Source: Chelonoidis abingdonii
Taxonomy: Eukaryota; Chordata; Testudines; Testudinidae
Assembly (NCBI RefSeq): GCF_003597395.2
Contig: NC_133771.1
Span: 61,152,814 to 61,216,813, forward strand
DNA length: 64,000 nucleotides
Reading direction: 5' to 3'
Positions within the stretch are counted from its first letter, which is position 1, and the number at the start of each line of letters is the position of its first letter. The position numbers and the translations under genes are program-made. The notes beneath the pieces are model-generated. The model was given only the letters and a program-made list of their open reading frames with translations. It made no database searches and was not told the DNA's origin. Shown here piece after piece: positions 12,326-24,980 of the stretch.

Positions 12326-12554
12326 ACTTGTTTTCCTCTGTGTTCATTTTAATAAATCACTTGCACAGCTCCAAGATACTGAATGAAGTACATTCAAAAA
12401 GAAACTGAAGATATTCCTAGCAAAATGATCATATTTGCATGATATCTGCACTCTGGGAACCAAGTGAAAAGATTCTTTGTGCATGTGGTAGAGTATTTTG
12501 TAAACCAGAATCATGCAAGCCTTTTTATACTTTAGCCTCACACCTTCGTATTTG

Positions 12555-12760
12555 TAAAAGCAGCAAAGCGTCTTGTGGCACCTTAGAGACTAACAGATGT
12601 TTTGGAGCATGAGCTTTCGTGGAGCATGATGCATCCGACGAAGTGGATATTCACCCACGAAAGCTCATGCTACAAAACGTCTGTTAGTCTATAAGGTGCC
12701 ACAAGACTCTTTGCTGCTTTTACAGATCCAGACTAACACGGCTATCCCTCTGATACTTGA
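12555..12760. mobile_element. Penelope-type foldback element
   Basis: The left arm 'gcagcaaagcgtcttgtggc' ... 'cagatgttttggagcatgag' ... 'ctttcgtgg' is repeated in inverse orientation by 'ccacgaaagctcatgct' ... 'gtctgttagtct' ... 'gtgccacaagactctttgctgc'. A single-copy tail ('gatccagactaacacggcta') extends the right arm. Flanks at 12541-12554 and 12761-12774 match at 12 of 14 bases (CACCTTCGTATTTG and CACCTTCATATCTG), so these are probably target-site duplications. Inverted arms with one tail are a known Penelope-like arrangement. No coding sequence remains. Confidence 0.75.
12631..12672 (+). ncRNA. Hammerhead-ribozyme-like core in a PLE
   Basis: In order: CCGACGA (12635-12641; hammerhead consensus CUGANGA, one substitution), a hairpin built on GTGG/CCAC, GAAA (12659-12662), then GC-TCAT-GC, a two-pair helix III, followed by TA. 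A very short helix III is the form known from hammerheads of Penelope-like elements. The core U-to-C change probably abolishes activity in this copy. Confidence 0.45.
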
Positions 12761-12774
12761 CACCTTCATATCTG

Positions 12775-15611
12775 GATTTTATCTTACATTACCATGGTTC
12801 ACATCCTCCAAGCCTTGTTGTTTTGCTATAATTGATTACTGAATGAAGTTCAGGTCCAGGGTTGAACACCTGGCCTATATACTCTCTGCTCCAGTTTAAC
12901 AAGTATGAACAAAACAAGTCATTTTTAATGTGAGTCTAAAACACAGCAGGATGCTTCATGTGCACATTTGCATAACACCCAGAATGCTTTTCAGTTCATG
13001 GCATTGATATTTCATAATAGTGTTGGTGTCTGAGTCCTGGGAACAAACTGGAAGTTGAACATTTTGTCTATGCTGATGGATACACTAAGATCCTTCTTGC
13101 AATTACTAATGACATTTTTGAAAACAGGTATTTTCTTGTTGCCAAAGTAATCAGAAATGAACTTTTTTTCTGTGGTCGATATAAACTGCTAAATAGTAGC
13201 AAATGCATATTGTTTGCCTAAAGGGAATTTGTGAGGTCGTGGGGTCTGTTCTCCCACTGAGGAGTGAAACTGCCTGTGAATTGTAATGGCGATGACATGC
13301 ATTGATCAGCAGAAGCAGCAGTCTCCTATCACATATCACATACAATAATGCATTGGGTAGTGAGCAGGGATTTTCCGGTTCCCTGCACTACATCATTTAG
13401 AAGCCACAATCCAAACAGCTGTCTCATTTGTCATTCAAAAAATGACTCAGGGGTTTCCTGGGATTTTCATCAGAAAATCCAAATAAGGTCAAACAACAGC
13501 TATGGTATGTGCAAGACTTTAGAAGTGGAAAAATTGCATTATTTTTTCCTTCTGAGAAAGGAAAAGCAGTTACTTCATAGAGTGAGATAATTAAAGGCAG
13601 AAAGGGAGCAAACTCTTCAGACAATGAAAACAACAATATTATGCATAAGCTATAAACGATTTCTTAAGCAGACAGGAATTCAAATAAAAATTGCCCTGTG
13701 TTATGTTTCCATCCATATGTCAATGTTTTCCAGTGAATGAGAGTCATCATTAAGCAGATCTGAGGTATAAGAATAGATTATTTATACTTAGAATTTGTAA
13801 AGCATTTCATAAGAGAGTCAAATAAACTAGTCCAAACAATATATGGTCACCTATAGAACTGTACATGGATCCAATATTTCTTTCAAAATACAGACACTAC
13901 TTCTGATGCTACAAGAAATCTGGCTAACAAAAAACTTGAATCCAGACATTCCCAGCATATGAATTCACAGAATTTCTTGTATCAGCAAAAAATACAGCAG
14001 TGGAGGTGCCAATGTTGTCAGCATGGAAGATTTTCTTTGGGTTCATTGCCAGTTTAAACTGAGCTCTATTTAAAGCTATCAAAACAGTATGGGGCTTTAG
14101 ATTTAAGACCCACAGTGTTTGAGTCCTATTACTTCGCTTACATAGCATGTCTAGTTTGATAAATATGACCCCAAGAGCTCCAAACAATGACCTCAGTACA
14201 ATTCTTTCCTTTGTTGTTCCTGGCCAGGCTTCAGGAGGCAGAACAGTAGTAAGCATTTAATCTACAAACATCTTAGTGAAGATCAGTGAGGTTTCACCCA
14301 GTAATTGCATCAAGCCAAAATTAAGATCATTTTTTCTTTCCCTTTTCAGACTTGTACATTTAATCCAGGTTCAGGAAGTTAAGAACATACACAGATCTGT
14401 GAAACACTTGATAATAATTATGAGATCTTAACACTGCTGAGGGCTCATTTCTGGCTTCTCAGGCCCTTTGTTAGGGCCTGCACGGAGCCGCTGGGAGGGG
14501 AATGAAAATATTTGCCACATCTCACGACAGTTAGATTTACACCTTAGATATTTTACCAGGACTGTATAAGCAATTTGGCAATAAAATATTCTGCCCTTGG
14601 CACTGATGGGGTTGATCTTTATTCCAAGAGAAGAGCTGCTACTATGTGCACTGTTAGACTGTAAGCTCCTTAGGGCAGGAACTCTCTTTTTGTGTTTCCT
14701 GTTACCTGCCACAGTGGTCCAGGACTAGGGGTGCAAGTAATAAATAAATAAACACATGTTTTTGCTAAGCCTTGCACAATCAGCTTTCCTTTCCCAGAGC
14801 ATCCTGCAGGGCCAGGCATGATGGCAATCCCAGTGTTTCCATAAGCACAGGGACTGCTCCCTGCTAGAGCCCCCTTGGGCACAAAACACACCCCGAAGTG
14901 TGTTTGGAAGAGGCAGAACCAGAGAGCCCTGTCCTCACTTTTAAATGACCTGCCTCAATGAAGATTGTGCTGAATATTGTGCAGGGGTGAATCAGCAGAC
15001 ACATCCCCTCTGCTTACCTGGTGGATTGTGGCAGAAGGTTCCAGGTACGGTAAAGAAGAAATAACTTACACTCATTATCCAGCAGAGGACTAGCCAGTGA
15101 CAATATGGAGGGTAGTGAAGAGGCTAGCTCTTCTAGGAGGTTTCTCATTTCAGTCCAGCATAATATTAAAAAGCTGTGAGGAATATTCATTCTCCTTAGC
15201 TGAGAGTATTTATTATATTGGAGCCATGTCTTCCAACTGGGAGGATGCTATTGGAGCAAGAGGAGATACCTAATCCTCTAACATGATGGAATTTGACTTG
15301 TCTCTCAATACACTGTACTGATGGACCTCAGGGCACTAGCTTGAGGGTGGAATCAATGCCCATCATGGTTTCTGAAAGCACTTTCTAATGAATGAGCATC
15401 ATCACCAGTTCTCTTCAGTGGAGAAAATCATGCTGACAGCTGACAAGTCCCAGATTTGACATCTGCTTGTGAAACCATTTCTTGCCACTGAGAGATGAGA
15501 ATTTTTTGGGGGGGAAAAATGTGATAAAAAGATATTTGCAAGCAACTTCAGGGGTGTTTAGTGGGGGATTTTTGATACTTTCAGGCACTGAAATGGCACA
15601 TAAATGCTATT
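12775..15611. other. Mostly unassigned sequence
   Basis: No coding domain was recognised. The interval includes the weak old repeat at 14655-14752. Confidence 0.4.
14655..14752 (+). repeat. Possible ancient LINE/SINE 3' end
   Basis: 'gactgtaagctccttagggcagg' followed by a TAATAAATAAATAAA tail resembles the 3' end of ancient amniote L2/MIR-like repeats. The match is short and by eye. Confidence 0.3.
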
Positions 15612-15782
15612 TAAGAACATAAGAACAGCCATACTGGGTCAAACCAAAGGACCATCTAGCCCAGTATCTTGTCTTCTGACACTGGCCAATGCCAGGTGCC
15701 CCAGAGGGAATGAACAGAACAGGTAATCATCAAGTTATCCATCCTGTTGTCCACTCCCAGCTTCTTATCTGTATGTGAAAAA
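15612..15782 (-). mobile_element. CR1 LINE 3' end, minus strand
   Basis: 'taagaacataagaacagcc' followed by 'atactgggtcaaaccaaagg', 'ctagcccagtatc' and 'ccccagagggaatgaacag' is the reverse complement of the CR1 3' end present on + at 38.40-38.60 kb ('agtatggctgttcttctg'). Confidence 0.85.
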
Positions 15783-16062
15783 TTATCACTTTTGAATTAT
15801 CGGTTTAAGACCTCTTCTAATCATGGTATCTTTCCATGCACTGCTTTGAACTACTGATTAGAAAGCGTAGCTGATCTGATTACTCTTTTTTATTACTGAC
15901 TTACTTATACTGGGCTTTTCTGAACTAAACTTAATTTGAACAAGATTAAGGAAAAATACATTGGTTTACCTATATTACTATTTTTTTAACAACTGTTTCA
16001 TTTTGCTGTGCTAGTGCCTCTGTGCTTTGGGGCAGAGATTTAAAATTTAGCATAGCAGATAA

Positions 16063-16438
16063 ATGAGGAGCTATCTGAGCCATTAGCGATTATCTTTGAA
16101 AAGTCATGGAAGATGGGAAGGATTCCAGAGGCACAGGCAAATATAATCCCAATCTATAAAAAGTGGAATAAGGACAACTCAGGGAATTACAGACCAATCA
16201 ATCTAACTTCAGTACTCAGAAAGATAATGGAGCAAAAAAATAAACAATCAATATGCAGACACCTAGAAGATAATAAGCAGATAAGTAAAAGTCAGCATGG
16301 ATTTGTCAAGAACAAATCATGTCAGACCAACCTAACAGCTTTCTTTGACAGGGTACAAGATTTGTGGATGGGGGCAAGTGGTAGATGTGGTATATTTTGA
16401 CTTTAGTAAAGCTTTTGATACTTTTTACAAGACCTTCT
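16063..16438 (+). pseudogene. CR1-type reverse transcriptase, 5' part
   Basis: The frame reads 'IPIYKKWNKDNSGNYRPINL' near 16148-16207, then 'KSQHGFVKNKSCQTNL' near 16290-16335, then, after a shift, 'YFDFSKAFD' near 16395-16420. These are the N-terminal RT blocks of CR1-clade LINEs; the aspartate of the first catalytic block is the D in FDFSKAFD. The sequence breaks at an inserted LTR and continues at 18217. Small frameshifts mark it as dead. Confidence 0.8.
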
Positions 16439-18216
16439 TGTGACACTACACATCATATTACTCATAGTGATATTATTATGATATGATTAAGACATAATTG
16501 TGATGCATTTTGTATAAGATGGTTCACGTCAATGGAAAATTTATGATTGGTTGAACATAACTATCCGATTTGTGTGCACGTATCACTTTTGTATCTAAAG
16601 TTATGAATATTGACAATGTATCGGTATTTTAAATGTACTTACTGTGAGCAATGCCCACAGCTAGCCTTTTGGGTACAACAATGAAAAAACTAGACAGTAT
16701 TGATAGCCCATAAGCAAAGACAGTGGGCTATAAAATGGCTTAACCTTTCTGTAAACATTTCAGCTGACTTGTAAGTAATGGCTGCCATGACTCAGAAAGG
16801 GCATGTGACCAGACCACATGATACTGAACTCCATTTTGGGTACCTGTATTTTTCCACAAACTGGGCTGGGATCTGTTTTTGGAACAAAGGGTTCCAGCTA
16901 TATGTTAAAGCTATGTAAGGTGGAGAGTGACATCATCTAGGGGCCTCACTCCCCACACAAGAACAATCCTAAAAAACATCTGAGAAACAAGGACTGAACT
17001 GGGGGGAGTGCTGGTCCCAGGGTAAAAGGATTTCTATCCTGTGTATGCAAACCTGGTGGTCAACAGCCAGAGTGAGAAATTGCTAATTTGTATCCATTCT
17101 TTCTAGTATTTTAGGCTTAGTTTGTGCATTTGTTTATTTATTAGTTAATCTGCTTTGATCTGTTTGCTATCACTTATAATCACTTAAAATCTATCTTTCT
17201 GTTTTTGCATGATCAACTTGTTTTTGCATGATCTAAACCAGTGTGCCTTTGAATGAAGTGTCTGGGGGAAAATCTCAGCTTGGTTAACACAGGTTTCTTC
17301 TCCACATCAACGGAGGGGCAAACTGGATAATAAACTCATACTGGTTGGGGTTCAGACCAAGGTAGGATGGTACAGCTCTGAGATCCTAGGCTGAGAAGCT
17401 GGGGGAATCTTGGCTGTAGTCTCTTGTGATGCGGCGGCTGCCCCTCACTGGCAAAAAAGGAGTTAAAAGCAGCCCTAGAGAGGCTGTGCTGGAAGCAGCC
17501 AATTAGAGGAGGGCTGAAGGGATCAACCAGTCATGGCCAAGTAGGCCCATATAAAAAGGAAGCTGTAAGGCAGAGGAAGGCAGTTCTCTGCTGAGAGCCC
17601 AGGGAGGAAGAACTGTGTCCTTTGAAGGGGCAAGAGAATTGCTAGCACCCTGGACAAAGCAGTGCTGCAAACAGGGGCTGAGGGAGCCAGAGACAGCTCC
17701 TGGCTGGATGATAGGGGGTTGCAGGCTGAGACCCTGATATAAGGGTAAAGAGGGTGTGGAAGCCACTGACAGGAAGTGGCTGAACAGAGGACTGCAGATC
17801 CCCTGGAAACGGGGAGTAGAGTGTGTGGCATGGCTGGAGAGCTGTGTCACTGAAGAGGATGCTGCAGTCCTTGGAGACATGGGTCCAAGAGTAAGAGTCA
17901 TGGAGGCATTACACCCCCCAAAGGGGGTGCACTTAACCACAGAGCTAATTCACAAGACAGACTGAGAAGGCACCAGAGCGGTGAGTGGACTTGTTACACT
18001 CTCTATTGTTGGTTCATGCAGTGGCTAGTCAAGATCCTGCATGTAACTGCAGCTGGGGTGTGTCCCTATTTCTGTGAATGCTGGTGGGGGTGTAGGACTG
18101 GGAGTGGGTCTGCAGCTTGTCACAGCAACACAGAGTGAGAGGTAGCCTGGGCTGGTGAGTTAGAGGGCTCAGTGGTACCCCAATTACAGGTGGCACCCTG
18201 GGGGGAACCTGTCATA
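16439..18216 (+). mobile_element. Solo LTR inserted in the CR1, with a nested LTR
   Basis: It begins TGTGACACTACA and ends AACCTGTCATA (apparently TCACA with one C-to-T change). Perfect 5-bp duplications CTTCT flank it at 16434-16438 and 18217-18221, and joining the flanks resumes the CR1 reading. LTR landmarks include 'agctatgtaagg' near 16910 and 'aataaactc' near 17328. Its own length is about 1.2 kb; the remainder is the second LTR at 17425-17998. No internal genes. Confidence 0.8.
17425..17998 (+). mobile_element. Second LTR nested in the first
   Basis: The unit runs from TGTGATGCGGCGG to CTTGTTACA, flanked by CTCT at 17421-17424 and 17999-18002. A TATA box 'catataaaaagg' lies at about 17549-17560, followed by an R/U5-like segment. 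The 4-bp duplication fits many vertebrate endogenous retroviruses. Open frames on both strands here lack motifs and are treated as chance. Confidence 0.65.
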
Positions 18217-18700
18217 CTTCTCCTAAACAAACTAAGAAAATACAACCTAAATGGAGCTATTATAAGGTGGGTGAATAAATGGTTGGAAAACTGTTCCCTG
18301 AGAGCAATTATCAGTGGTTCACAGTCAAGCTGGAAGGGCATAACAAGTTGGGGTCCCACAAGGATTAGTTCTGGGTACAGTTCTGATCAATTTAAATTTA
18401 GATTATGATTTAGGTAATGGTATCGAAGTGAAGTTATAAAGTTTGTGGATGATACCAAGCTGGGAAGGGTTACAAGTGCTCTGGAGGATAGGATTAAAAT
18501 TCAAAATGATCTGGTCATACTGGAGAAATAGTCTGAAGTTAATAGGATGAAATTCCATAAGGACAAATGCAAAGTACACCACTTAGGAAGGAATAGTCAC
18601 TTGCACACATACAGAATGGGAAATGACTGCCTTGGAAGGAGCACTGCAGAAAGGGATCCAGGGGTCATAGTGGATCAAAAGCTAAACAGGAGTCCAGCTA
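18217..18700 (+). pseudogene. CR1-type reverse transcriptase, 3' part
   Basis: It continues the frame broken at 16438: 'NKLRKYNLNGAIIRWVNKWL' near 18228-18285, 'GSQSSWKGITS' near 18320, the catalytic block 'KFVDDTKLG' at about 18439-18464 (the DD pair is retained) and 'MKFHKDKCKVHHLGRN' from 18547. Frameshifts occur between blocks, and homology fades near 18700, so the element lacks its 3' end here. Confidence 0.8.
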
Positions 18701-20305
18701 GCTCTAGACCCAAGGCTGCCCCTTCCTTATCTTTGTGGTGTCCTGACCCTTTCATGCACACATTACTAGAGCTGGAAGCCTCCCTTCTGAGGTTGTTTGG
18801 TTTCTCCCCATCTTGCAGTTTCTGAAAGGGTATCAAGCTATGGCCATTGTCACCCAAATCTGTTCATGGGTGTCACCTACTTCCACACATTTCCTCTTCA
18901 CTGCCATCTGGCAGCTCTACCAGCTAGTGTCAGAAAGTGCCCATAGTTTCTAGTACATTAGCTAACAAGCATTCCAGTTATCTTTCAGAGATTATAGGTT
19001 GCTGCTAACTGCTGCTGCCAGAAGACTGTTTCCTCTTTCTTACAGTTCTGTGGGAGGGGTCTCTTCCTCCTTGCTCTCCTTGAAGACCATTTAGGGGGAC
19101 TTGTCTGTACCAGTCTGTTTCCCTGCCCTCCATTCTGTAAACTGGGAGAACAATCAGCCTAACACAAAGGAGGTTCTGAGAGCCCCAAGAGAGATCATGT
19201 GGGGGCTCTGGCAAAATGGGAAATGAGAGAGTCCAAAAACTTAGTGATATGAAGGGTGAGACTGGCCTGGATGTCCAAATATGGGGAATGAGTATTAGAG
19301 GAGGACAGTGACCAGCCTGAAATGCATCAATTTCCAGAGATTTTGTAGACTGGGCTCATGTTGCAGGTTGCAACACAGGCTCAAATCCACCTTGATTTTA
19401 GATGCTTTTGGGACACTAAACAAACCTTTCACACTAAACAAACCTTTCACCAGCTCTCATATATATTGAGTTCTCAATGATAGTCTCTCATACAGGCCAA
19501 CATTTCAAACTGGCATTACTGAACTAATGCTCCTGTAGTTGTGTTCTCATGAGAAGGGGCTATGAATCAAGGAGGGATTTTCTGCCAAAAGATACAATAA
19601 GCACAAAAAGTATTGCATTATAAATACAAATGAAGGAAAACAAGATACTCTTATCCACAATCTCCCTTATAGCCAGATCTCTTTTTGGATGGGTGCTTTG
19701 AATAATACCACATTTCCATAGCCTAGTAAAATCGCTGTATTAGGACTGGAGAGTAGAAGGAGACAGTTGCGTTCTGCAGCCAAGATGCTAGATAGCCCAT
19801 AACCAGCACCAAGCCACGTCTGTTTTTTGCATGTTCAATTAACAGGCTTTGCTCACCAACAGTTCCCAGATGGACTCCTCCAGTGGCACACAACATGGGA
19901 GACAGCTTGGCAAATGCTTTACTGAAACTATACAAAAATGAGGATTTTATAGATTAGTAAAAGTATTAGTGTAAATGATCTTGAATCTTTGTAACATGTG
20001 GCTAAGTCCTTTTCAAGTTGAAAGTTCATATCCTGCTCTCAGCTATATGGGTGCAGTAGGTATATGGGTAAATGACTAACTGGCCATATTGAGAGGCTAC
20101 TAGTTTTGATACCAAATGGACCAAGTGCTGAAATCTTTACTCAGACTGTACACAGGCAAAATTGTCATTCAGTGGGAGTTTAATGAGAGTAAGAACTTCT
20201 ATGTTATCTGTTTACTTATGCACTTCCCATCACTGTAGTATCTGTAGACTTTGCAAACATGGAAGAATTTAGCATCCCAGCATCCCAGCAATAGTACATT
20301 TGCAG
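18701..20305. other. Unassigned sequence
   Basis: No repeat boundary or coding motif recognised. A 16-bp tandem duplication 'acactaaacaaacctttc' lies near 19412-19450. Confidence 0.4.
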
Positions 20306-20430
20306 GGATCAAGTCACAGAGAAATGAAGTAATTTGTCCAAGGTCACACAGAAAATCTGTGTCAGAACTGGGAAATGATTCCAGATCTGCTGAGTCCAAA
20401 TCCAGGGCCTTACACAGAAGATTATCCATC
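20306..20430 (+). repeat. MIR-like CORE-SINE
   Basis: 'gaagtaatttgtccaaggtc' then 'acacag', 'gtcagaactggga' and 'ccagggcctta' follow the order of the MIR core and its 3' side, a SINE family present across amniotes. Divergence is high, as expected for an old copy. Confidence 0.6.
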
Positions 20431-21881
20431 CTTTCAAGATTTGGTCCAACACCAATACCGTTTAATACTACAGAGAAACCGAATAAAATCATTACCTTGT
20501 CACCTCTGTGAAGAAGTAGGCAACAATGTTCTGCTAAAGGCAAAAGTCTGGCTCTGAACACCTTTGAGCTTTGGAGAAGTTTGGTTTCAGTCCTAGGTTC
20601 TTACCTGAATTTTGCAGTTAACTACTCTCCTTTTAATGAACTGAACCAAATCCCCACACAGAAACGTTGTGGCTAAGACTGCTCTCCAATATTTACTACT
20701 TTATGGGTAACAGTTAGGAGTAGTCTTAGGTCTGCTTCTCTCTGTTATAGTCAATGTGAGATGAGCTATAGAATTCAATGAAAGCAAGATGGAGCCCAAC
20801 ATTAGTAAGAATGGAAAAACTGCTAGGAAGGCACCAAGGCTTCTGAAAGAGGATTTTTGTAGAGCCAGCCTTGTGGAGACGGTAGAGAGGATTGCTTGAT
20901 ATTATATATTCTGGTTTATGTTTTTCAGGTATGGAAAGCATGCAAAGCCTGCTGGATGTATAAATTCCTAAATAATGCTACACATTTCTGATATCTCTGC
21001 AATGTACCCTATCTAAAGAATGCAGAAATATGTGCCATTTCATAAGCAAGTGAAATTTCTCAAGTTACATGTAAACAACTTATAGAAAAAAAGAATGTGT
21101 TTGACTAAATATAGATATATTGCTTGTTATTCAAACAGGATAATGTATAGAACAAATCTTTAAAAAGGAAGATTGTTAGACCTTCCTGAAATCCTCATTT
21201 ATGGTCAGATTGAAAGAATAAACAGATGTGACAGGATCTCACACTGATCAACTCTTCCTCTGGGATAGTAGATATACCATAGCTTAAGCCAAAATAAATA
21301 AATAAATAAACCAGCTGGTGATAACATCAGATCAGCTTCGGTTTGGACCTAAAAACAGCTGAACTCCCAAATGAAGGATATGGTTTTGTACCACTATGAC
21401 TGAGAATAGTTGAGATTTTTTTTCTTTTTTCAGTCTGGCTCATTTTCCTGCATCACAGAGCTATATGGGGGGATGCAGGGGATATTAATATAACTTTATG
21501 AGTTTACTGTACAGTAATACTGCTTTAGATAAGCAGGGTTTGGCAGCAGGCCTTGAAGTCAGAAAGTTGCTTTGTTCATTCTTGAAATAGTTGAACCCAA
21601 TCTACAACTTGTTTGTACTCAAGCCAGTGCAAATGTGCAAAAGAGAAGTGAGGGGAAAAGGAGCCTTACAGGTCTGTGGTTCTCTGCTGGGTCTGGCTTT
21701 CAGTGTCACAGGGTATGGGGGATGTCATTAGACAATTATAGCTCACAGATTCTGTTATAGCTCCAGCCCCAATGTGGGTCATAGCAGCCTAAAGAGAATC
21801 AGATTTCATTTTGCTCTTGCCATTCATAATTTTGACCTTGAGGCAGGGGGAAGAAAGTATAGGAACCGACTCTGACAGGTC
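20431..21881. other. Unassigned sequence
   Basis: Nothing recognised apart from an AAAT tetranucleotide run at about 21290-21311. Confidence 0.45.
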
Positions 21882-21889
21882 CACACCTC

Positions 21890-22152
21890 CAGGGGCGGCT
21901 CCAGGCCCCAGCACGCTAAGCGTGTGCTTGGGGGGGCAAGCCGCAAGGGGCGTTCTGCTGGTCGCCGGGAGGGCGGGAGGCAGGGTGCCTTTGGCAGTTT
22001 GCCTGTGGAGGGTCCACTGGTCCCGCAGCTTCGGTGGCGTGCCTGGGGGAGGTCCGCCAAAGCTGCGGGACCAGCAGACCCTCCACAGGCAAGCCGCTGA
22101 AGGGAGTGTGCCTGCCCTGCTTGTGGCAGCAAAATCCCTAGAGCTGCCCCTG
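21890..22152. mobile_element. hAT foldback element, copy 2
   Basis: Termini CAGGGGCGGCTCC and GAGCTGCCCCTG form an inverted repeat with CAGGG ends. An exact 8-bp duplication CACACCTC lies at 21882-21889 and 22153-22160, diagnostic in length for hAT. The interior is an imperfect palindrome ('gagggtccactggtcccgca' versus 'tgcgggaccagcagaccctc'). Mirrored open frames on both strands result from the palindrome. It has no transposase and needs one supplied in trans. Confidence 0.9.
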
Positions 22153-22160
22153 CACACCTC

Positions 22161-24580
22161 TATCAATTTCCTGGTGGTTTGAGGGAGCTGCTTGGGGAGG
22201 GTTCAGCTCCCTTTTCCCAGTCTGATCAGTGCTAAGGGAGTGCAGTGGGACAGGAATCTGCCCCTACTTTTTGGAGCTGAGAAGATCATCTCCAAGGAAA
22301 AGGCAAATGCTTGTGTTATCTCCAAACATAGCACTCTTTCTAAATAGTTACGAAGAAAAATTGGCAAGAGGTTTACAAATTGCGATGTGTCTTCTCTCCT
22401 AGTCCAAGTCACTTCCATAATAAGTATGGACCTGGTGTAGAATCTTGGCCCTCTGGAAGTCTATAGGAGTTGTTTTTTCATTGCCTTCAGTATGACAAGG
22501 ATTTCATCTCTGATTCCAGCCTACTGAAGTTAATGAATAGAGATGCACTGATGTAAAACTGACATGAGATCAGAATCAGGCCCTAGAGGTAGCTCACGTA
22601 ATTAAAACATGGAATCAGGTCATTTGTCTAAAGACTGATTGGGTAAAATGTTGAACACAATATTGGCAACATTATTTCACTTGCCTTAATAGCAACTACA
22701 AAGAGAATGGTCTCTGGAAACACCTCAGAGAAATGGGGGGAGGTGATAAGGGTATTTCAAATGCTACATTACTCGCTATAGAAAGGTCAAGTGGGAATCT
22801 TTTTTCTTTTTCATATAAAGTTATTTCATTGCTGTAGCATATTGTTCTCCACTGCATTTGAGTAATTGCTAAACATCAGCTTTAAGCTTCTGAGTCCCAT
22901 TTCCATAGGATGTAAAGCCAGAAGGGATTATTGTGATAATCTAGTTGGACCTCATAATCTATTATGATAAACATTCCAAGTGCACTCCCAGAGTCTCCAG
23001 CTCTCAACAAAATAACAGTGGGTGTTTTTTGTTTTGCCTGCTTGTTTTTACAGCAATCTTATCTATTAGACCTAAGGTAATTTATAACAATAAGAAAGCT
23101 GGTAGAGTTTAAGGCTTTGACTTGCATACCCTGGGTATCTCAAGCGGCAGCTATGGAGTGTTAAAATTCTTTGACCTGACAACATAAATAGAATCACAGA
23201 AGATGCAAACGGTTAATGCAGCTGAGCAGTCAGCATAGTGAATGCAGTTAAAGGCTATACTCTTTCACAGCCCACTGCAAGTATTATTTTAACACATTGA
23301 CAATTTTATTGCCTATCATCACTGAATATCTCACTATTATTTTCATTGATTCTCCTCTCAAAAGGGCTGCGAATAAGCCAGCAGATTTTCTGTATTAAAC
23401 TGATCCTCTAAAATTTATTGTTATTTTCACTTCAAAAATCTCAAGATCAGAAGCCTGAGAGTAAATAATACACTGTGTGACTTATACACATAACACATCT
23501 GAAAATAGGTCAGTGAATTTTTTTGTCAAAGACCAGTTTTCTGTCTTAACAGAAAGTGAAAAGTGACGAAAAAAAATAATATAAACTACAGGCATCGTAA
23601 GTGTCTATCCTTTTAATATCTAAAATAAAACCTATAAAATGGTTTATTAGTTGTCAACACTAGATCTAACAGCACTTACTAGAACATTAAGAGAGAGAGA
23701 ATTAATGCCTCCCATCACAAATATTTATTCAGAATTCCTACCAACTTGTAAAATGTAGCTTTAAAATTTGAAGACATGGATGACCAAGAAAAAAAGATAT
23801 AAAGGGGCCTCCAGAAAAGGACAACTGAATATTCTGTTATAGGGCTCCCTTGTAAATTGTGCTAGGCCTCATGCCTGGGAATTAAATTGGAAGCATTAGT
23901 GAGGTAACATTCCCATCGTGATAATCTGTAAATAATTGAGAACTAATTTATTGGCTCTGTCAGCTCCTAAATTTCCCTAGCGTATGTGCCCTCTCTTCTC
24001 CTTTGGGACATACACACTAGTCTGAGTACAAATGAGCTCTGGTTTGGTTTTAATTCATGTAATCCCTGCTCTAGTTCTGAAAATAGAAATGAAAAGGTTG
24101 ACATGAAATGGAAAAGGAAATCAGTAAGTGATATTTCTTATCTATTTCAAAAACAGTTAAACATTTGACCCATCATTGTAATCATATTGATTATTAATAT
24201 TTTTTTTATTTAGCATATAAATCAAGCTAGGTATTTCTCCCTGCTCTAATTTGCTTCCAGACAAAATGAAAAGCTAACATATCAATTGAAGATGAAACAG
24301 AAGGAACTGTTCAGGAAGATTGGGGTACAAAATTTACAGATAGAAAAGACTAGCTCTGAGTCACTTTTCATACCACTTTTACAAACTGTGTAGCACCATT
24401 CATTTTGACCAAATTTCTCCTGATTTATACCAGTGTGAGTGAATTTTAAACTCTTAATGAGCTCACTTGATTGGTCAGAGCATGTCTTCAAATGTTTCAT
24501 TTTGGGAGTGTCTGGAGTTGGTATAGGTGGGGGTGAAAGTGATGCCAAGAAAGAAATGAATTAATAGAAATAAATTAATA
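22161..24580. other. Mostly unassigned sequence
   Basis: A short segment at about 22910-22970 ('ccagaagggattattgtgat' then 'ctagttggacctc') resembles a turtle CR1-like 3' end. The rest, AT-rich from about 23.2 to 24.3 kb, shows no repeat or coding signal. Confidence 0.4.
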
Positions 24581-24582
24581 GG

Positions 24583-24715
24583 AGAGAGAGAGAGAGAATA
24601 GGGGAGAAAGCAGAAAAGAGGGAGGAATTTGAGGGGGAGGAAAGAAAGGAGGGCTTAGGAGGAGGAAAAGGGAAATGAGAGAAGAATAGTTGGAAAGGGG
24701 TGAGAGTAGGTCAGA
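24583..24715 (+). repeat. Purine-rich low-complexity tract
   Basis: About 130 bases of almost pure A/G, starting with a GA dinucleotide run and continuing as GGAGGAAAAGGGAAA-type sequence. It could form a triplex, but no function is implied. Confidence 0.85.
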
Positions 24716-24980
24716 GCAAACAGCTGAAAGTCCAAAGATAAAGTGATGTCACTGAGGTCCAGAGACTGCAAAGGCAGAAGAGATGGCTTTTGTGGCAAAG
24801 TCTGGAGGTTCTCAGGATCTCAACCAAGTCCCAGAGTCCAGCTTTGCAGGCTCTCTGTCTCATGGTATATTTCTCAGATGAGGCAGAGCAGTCTGGAGGA
24901 TATATGTGCTGGGGGAAATAACAAAAAATACATATTGGCATGTAAGTGTGGTGCAAGTGCCCTGGAAGCAACTCCAACAC

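Noticed and set aside
17503..17965. Overlapping open frames (145, 102 and 69 residues)
   Set aside because: They lie within the nested LTR, in both orientations, and have no retroelement or host motif.
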